From contig NW_003110003.1 of NCBI RefSeq assembly GCF_000003605.2, positions 23,310 through 44,896 on the forward strand: a DNA stretch of 21,587 nucleotides. Reading direction: 5' to 3'. Both the position numbers and the translations under genes were made by a program. Position 1 is the first letter of the stretch; each line of letters begins with the position of its first letter. The DNA comes from Saccoglossus kowalevskii (taxonomy: Eukaryota > Hemichordata > Enteropneusta > Harrimaniidae). Shown piece by piece: positions 18,000 through 21,587 of the stretch. The notes under the pieces were generated by a model that made no database searches, was not told the origin of the DNA, and saw only the letters and a program-made list of their open reading frames with translations.

Positions 18000-18380
18000 C
18001 GCGATAGTGTCTTCAGCCAAAACCAGCTTTCTTTGCTTGACACTGCTGGTTTCGTTCGACGCTATCGAACCCCAGCAATACACTGTTTTTGATGCATTAG
18101 AATTGTTGGGGCCCTATCTTATTGTTCAGTCGGCCGGCTTTAGTAAGCCTCCCTATATTGGGGGGCCTACTCTTGAAGTACCCGGTCCCTGAGAGTCACC
18201 CGAGTGGGTGTATCCCGGGACAAGACTCCTTGTTAGTGAGTAGCTTTAGATTTCTCTCAGTTTTTTTACCTTTCTTCTTTGTGTCGAACAATATACATTT
18301 CAGCCGTTGGAACTTCCCCACCTTCGGTGAGCGTGCTACTCTGCCTAACGAGTAATAAATGGAATTTATTATTTCCACAA
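18000..18380 (+). other. Copy C 3' non-coding region
   Basis: Non-coding stretch between YR and ICR. Its end (18343-18391, GCCTAACGAGTAATAAATG and on) is a direct repeat of 18679-18721 near the right terminus, the same relationship that copy A shows between 3080-3129 and 3419-3468. Confidence 0.55.
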
Positions 18381-18458
18381 ACTTTCTGGTAGGTGATGTA
18401 GTAAACTATTAGGGTTGTACAAACCAGTTTGTTTACCTAATCATATCTACCAGAAAGT
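18381..18458 (+). repeat. Internal complementary region (ICR) of copy C
   Basis: It begins ACTTTCTGGTAG and ends with its reverse complement CTACCAGAAAGT, so it is a dyad of 78 bases with a non-palindromic centre. Its second half (about 18409-18458) is the reverse complement, with a few mismatches, of the right terminus 18712-18762. Its first half (GGTGATGTAGTAAACTATT) should be the reverse complement of the lost left terminus, and no such sequence is found near 13412. Confidence 0.82.
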
Positions 18459-18519
18459 GAGTTGAACTCGCCCACTTCCCCACAAGCTTCCGACGACCCA
18501 TTGGTGCAGCGGAAATGTT

Positions 18520-18762
18520 TGTGGGAATAAACGGCCTGGGCTTCGTGCGTGTGAGCACCCTGAGGGTGACCCCTCAGGAGAGGCCCTTTTTTCTATAGGG
18601 AATGCTACCCTAGGGTGTTCTTTGTGAACAGGATATATTCCAGAATAGTTTCTGTTCTGGGTTGTAATCTGTAGTTAAGCCTAACGAGTAATAAATGTAT
18701 TATTTCCACGGACTTTCTGGTACGTATGATTAGGTAAACAAAAGGGTTTGTACAATCCTAAT
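18520..18762 (+). repeat. Right terminal repeat of copy C
   Basis: The inner part to 18600 pairs with the left repeat. The outer part, 18601-18762, includes the direct repeat (18679-18721) and the right-end-specific tail (CGTATGATTAGGTAAACAAA) that pairs with the ICR. The end near 18762 (CCTAAT) is set by where ICR complementarity stops. Confidence 0.78.
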
Positions 18763-19622
18763 AATTTAAGGCAAGATGTTGAAAATCATGAAACAAAGTC
18801 AAGTGTAGTTTTTGATATATTGCCAAGTACTGAGCCCAAATATAATATCCTATTCCTTGTAAAATATCATGGAAGTGAGCATTTACTTTCTCAAAATTCA
18901 ACCACTAAATTATATTGTTAAATTACCAGGGAGTTTTGCATTTTTTTAAATATCAATTGTTCAGTGACTAGACATATATTTTTGTGATAACTGTTTGAAA
19001 AGATTATCAATCTTAATGTTTTCGCTATATACCGTACTAATAGATTCATGCATCATTATGTGTTTTCGTATATATGAAGATTTTGTCGATTTTGGCAATG
19101 TACAGGATGTGTTTCCTACAGAACCAGCAATCACTACTGCTTGCTGATTCATTGTTGAAATGACTAAAAACTGGTAAGGCGTAACAAAAAAAGAAGGTCT
19201 GTTTCAGGTAACGAGCTAGAAAAAAATAGGTAGGGTAGGTCGGATTTTTTTTTATTCATTTTTTTTTTGCATTCAAACAATTGTTGAAATACAATTTGCT
19301 GAAAATATATAATTAGCATGAATATATCTGGGTCCTTATTCAATACCCAAATATTAATTGAATTTATATTTTGAGATGATAAATCTTTATATTAGTCAAA
19401 ATTGCTCACCTGGTCAACTGATATTGGTTAGTTTCAAATTACTGACACGACCAAGATATCAAGTATCATACTCAATGGATGTTGTTGATCTCAGAATTTA
19501 AAAACAGCCATTGAGGACAATTGTTGAAATCTGATTCAACTGAGGCAAACTGAATAGAATGTGAAGAAAGACAAGTTTCAAAGATGTTCAAGTTGTATTC
19601 AAGTTTCACTTATTTTTCATAG
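18763..19622. other. AT-rich non-coding stretch
   Basis: No supported gene. It contains long A and T runs (19187-19193, 19214-19220, 19244-19270) and the word AGGTAGGGTAGGTCGG (19229-19244). It ends in a pyrimidine-rich acceptor-like sequence, CACTTATTTTTCATAG. Confidence 0.4.
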
Positions 19623-19710
19623 GGTCTCATGCAGCATGGGAGGTACCCTTCACTGGTGCATGCAGCTCATCTTCCCTTGATATACCTGCTGCATTCTTCA
19701 CGCCCGAACT
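19623..19710. other. Candidate small exon, strand unresolved
   Basis: This 88-base island is visibly richer in G and C than its surroundings. On the plus strand it is bounded by an acceptor (ending TTTTTCATAG at 19622) and a moderate donor (GTAAAC at 19711). Entered in phase 1, as the GT-B mini-exon would require, it is open (SHAAWEVPFTGACSSSSLD and on). On the minus strand an equally good acceptor (TTAATATTTGTTTACAG) precedes a frame reading SGVKNAAGISREDELHAPVK and ending in a stop, like a terminal exon. The sequence alone does not decide between these, or against chance. Confidence 0.25.
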
Positions 19711-19837
19711 GTAAACAAATATTAAATTGACTTTACAACTTGCAAGTGTGTTGTTTTTTAGGATATAAAAAATATATAAAATCAATATTAAAAAAAGACT
19801 ATTTATAAAATGTATTGCTATAAAACACACCGTTTGT

Positions 19838-19867
19838 AGGCACTTTATATTAAAATTTAAAGTGCCT
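19838..19867. repeat. Perfect 10-bp inverted repeat around a 10-base loop
   Basis: AGGCACTTTA, then TATTAAAATT, then TAAAGTGCCT. It could be a hairpin or a remnant of two transposon ends meeting head to head. I find no partner end further right in the window. Confidence 0.6.
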
Positions 19868-20032
19868 GTGAAATGGCTGCTATTTTCACGCCTACAATTA
19901 TCCATTGATACACAAATATTATTAATTTTTATGTTTCTCAGCATGAATTATTTTTTTTAAGTGAAAAAGTGTGTTTTAAACTCAGTCTACGGCAACTTTA
20001 TTTTGTGTATTTTAAAACGAGGCATACAGAAA
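19868..20032. other. Non-coding spacer between hairpin and CRE palindrome
   Basis: No gene seen. T- and A-rich, with no clear repeats. Confidence 0.4.
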
Positions 20033-20058
20033 TTCCCCTTGTGACGTCAGAAGGGGAA
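20033..20058. promoter_or_regulatory. 26-bp palindrome centred on a CRE (TGACGTCA)
   Basis: TTCCCCTT (20033-20040) and AAGGGGAA (20051-20058) are exact reverse complements flanking GTGACGTCAG. Only one base pair of the 26-base dyad mismatches. The centre is the full CRE consensus bound by CREB/ATF factors. Function is inferred from the motif only. Confidence 0.55.
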
Positions 20059-20950
20059 GTCGCATGGCAGCTTGCGTTGCCGATACGTGTGAATAAGGCA
20101 AACTTCTTGTGCAGTTTTTTCGTCTTTGACTAAATTGTCACTTATGTACTTGTTCGTCGAGGAAGAATGGACCATAATGAACACATAGTATCAATTTTTG
20201 TTGCATGGGGTTGAGTTAGATGCGAAATATGTCCGTTCTGTTGTAGCTGGTCACCGTGATCGTCACCAACACCGGCGCACGTTTGTACACTGTCGCTAAA
20301 CAAAATAGAATTTGACGTCGTTATTTGGCAGGTTACTAGGCACGTCACTACACTGTTTTATTTCATCGATCGTCTGGGTAAAACTTTCAAAATTAAAATA
20401 AAAGAGAACATATTTTGACATTCTGAACATTAGACTTTAGTGATCACTATAAAATAACTAAAAAAAATGACAAATCACAGTTACTAAATAAATGACAGCC
20501 GCGTGGAAATAAATTGACATTTTGTTGAAATAGGTGAATGCGTCGGGTCACGACGAGGGCAAGTGCGTTAAAAGCGGCGCTTAATTGGATAACAAAAATA
20601 ATCGAAATCGACACACATACAGATAAATTCAGAGTGGATTCGAGTTAGCGTGATTTATGGCGTGATTGTCATAATTATAACATCATATTAAAACTTTATT
20701 TGGAAACACATCTGCAAGCATCGAGGTAAAAAAAGAACAGAGGTGTGAATTCGACATTCAACACCAATCACCAAACAATTCAGAAACTTTTAGCCTTCGA
20801 AAATGAAAACAGCAGTGTGTAAGGGCTGTGTAATTTCCTGTTTGTCCGACGCTTCGTTTTCGTGTCACTGTCAAAATTATTGCTACCTTTTATTTAACAG
20901 GGACTAAATGGTCTCTATAAAACGATAATCACGATCGCAAAAAAAAAAAT
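20059..20950. other. CpG-containing non-coding stretch, possibly an unidentified repeat or promoter
   Basis: Noticeably more CpG (for example GCCGATACGTG, CACCGTGATCGTCACC, GACAGCCGCGTGG, GTCGGGTCACGACG) than the rest of the window. On the minus strand, from 20297 down to about 20146, an acceptor-like CTATTTTGTTTAG precedes an open frame, but it resembles no family I know. It ends in an 11-A run at 20940-20950. Confidence 0.3.
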
Positions 20951-21098
20951 CAACTCATTTGAAACACTTGCCGGACGTCTCTCTCTCTTCTGAAATCCGC
21001 CTCGGTGATCATGTGCTGGTCCGGAATCTTTTTTTTTTCAAAAGTGTTGCGCCAGGTTTACGTTGTCGGCGTTTCTCTTTAAACCTAGTTGTTTTTTC

Positions 21099-21209
21099 AT
21101 GGACGAGGACAGTTTTTCTAACAAAAACAAAGAATCTGAGGTTAAGTGGCTTTCGTCCACTGATGTCGCGCCTTCGGATCGATTAGAAACGTGTGAATAC
21201 ATACTATGA
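21099..21209 (+). pseudogene. Possible 36-codon reading frame of a retroposed transcript end
   Basis: The frame MDEDSFSNKNKESEVKWLSS continues to a stop at 21207-21209. Its composition is hydrophilic and protein-like. It is open upstream to about 21009, so it could be the C-terminus of a longer protein. It is followed within 60 bases by AATAAA (21267-21272) and a 23-A tract (21280-21302). I do not recognise the protein. Confidence 0.25.
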
Positions 21210-21266
21210 CTATACGTTTCACTGCAACTGCTCACAACACAACATCTAAAAACTCTCACTCAAAAA

Positions 21267-21302
21267 AATAAAATAGACCAAAAAAAAAAAAAAAAAAAAA
21301 AA
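21267..21302 (+). other. AATAAA plus 23-base poly(A) tract
   Basis: AATAAA at 21267-21272 is followed 8 bases later by a run of 23 A (21280-21302). A signal at this distance before an encoded A-tail is what a retroposed mRNA or SINE leaves behind. The 5' limit of such an element cannot be set from sequence alone. Confidence 0.45.
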
Positions 21303-21587
21303 CGCCGACCGAAAAATGTATATCGTTTAAAAGTATACTGAATGACCAGTGTTATTACGGCTCAGGGGTATGACTCCCTCTCACATTTTGTCATTTGGTG
21401 GTGCACTTTCGGCGAGAGTCGGAAATCCGGAAACAGTCGACAGTTTCAGGATATGTGGGCGTGGCTACAACACGAGAAATATCCCAAATTTACTTGGATA
21501 CGAGTAATCATTTTCAGCAAAAAAATCAATAACTGCCCATTTCAGTGGGACACAGATCTAAAATAGGAAACGTGAGGGTGGGCATTG
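21303..21587. other. Unannotated right edge
   Basis: Higher GC than the AT-rich spacers, containing GGGCGTGGCTAC (21457-21468, a GC/CACCC-box-like word). No gene or repeat that I can support. Confidence 0.35.

Larger units (their letters stand above)
13412..18762 (+). mobile_element. DIRS-type YR retrotransposon, copy C (second family, 5' truncated)
   Basis: It has the same gene order as A and B, with clearly related RNase H, MT-like and YR sequences but unrelated termini, so it is a separate family. The inner left repeat (13412 onward, CCCTATAGAAAAAAGGGCCT) is the reverse complement of 18581-18600. The outer part of the repeat, present on the right from 18601 to 18762, has no left counterpart, so about 140 bases of the left end are missing. 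An ICR lies at 18381-18458. Coding regions have stops, frameshifts and internal deletions. It is inserted into the GGCCATTTTG repeat, downstream of the GT-B gene on the same strand. Confidence 0.87.

Noticed and set aside
1-18762. Interpretation as an endogenous retrovirus or LTR retrotransposon
   Set aside because: No LTRs, protease, DDE integrase or envelope. A tyrosine recombinase, inverted termini and an ICR identify DIRS-type elements instead.
20142-20348. Minus-strand 68-codon frame with Cys and His residues
   Set aside because: The spacing fits no zinc-finger pattern I know. An acceptor-like site lies inside it, but there is not enough to call a gene.

Overview
This window looks like nuclear DNA of an animal, probably a marine invertebrate. 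A mollusc or similar lophotrochozoan is my low-confidence guess. It is AT-rich, has spliceosomal-type splice sites and a polyadenylation signal, shows no bacterial gene organisation, and is dominated by decayed transposable elements around one cellular gene. I recognise no virus, CRISPR array, tRNA or rRNA.

Most of the recognisable coding sequence belongs to DIRS-type tyrosine-recombinase (YR) retrotransposons, all on the plus strand. Copy A (1-3513, entering from the left edge), copy B (5237-9169) and a 215-base relic D (9241-9455) belong to one family. Copy C (13412-18762) belongs to a second, related family with different termini. A, B and C keep the DIRS order: an ORF1 (gag-like) remnant (B and C), reverse transcriptase, RNase H, a linker domain described in this group as methyltransferase-like, then the YR. 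Copies A and C also keep the internal complementary region (ICR), which pairs with both element ends. Every copy is dead. The three YR genes have each lost an active-site residue in a different way, and copy B has lost its whole ICR.

The only convincing cellular gene lies between relic D and copy C. An exon beginning after a 3' splice site at 10537 encodes a 442-residue GT-B (GT4-like) glycosyltransferase-fold protein (10545-11873) whose nucleotide-sugar-binding motifs have decayed, so it may be a pseudoenzyme. It can end in two ways. One is a stop at 11873 followed by an AATAAA at 12093 with a GU-rich tract. The other is a strong splice donor at 11824 that joins in phase to a Ser/Gln-rich mini-exon (12676-12759) with its own strong donor. 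In the second case copy C sits in a downstream intron.

Upstream of the exon is a pentanucleotide array (9718-9784) that passes directly into a 12-unit, 34-bp minisatellite (9781-10188). Other elements are a 382-bp TA-flanked MITE (4819-5200), a degenerate 'GGCCATTTTG' repeat family flanking the retrotransposons (3514-3830 and 12940-13411), a 153-bp-period duplication (4596-4820), a candidate small exon (19623-19710), a 26-bp palindrome centred on TGACGTCA (20033-20058), and a poly(A) tract preceded by AATAAA (21267-21302) that resembles a retroposed transcript end.
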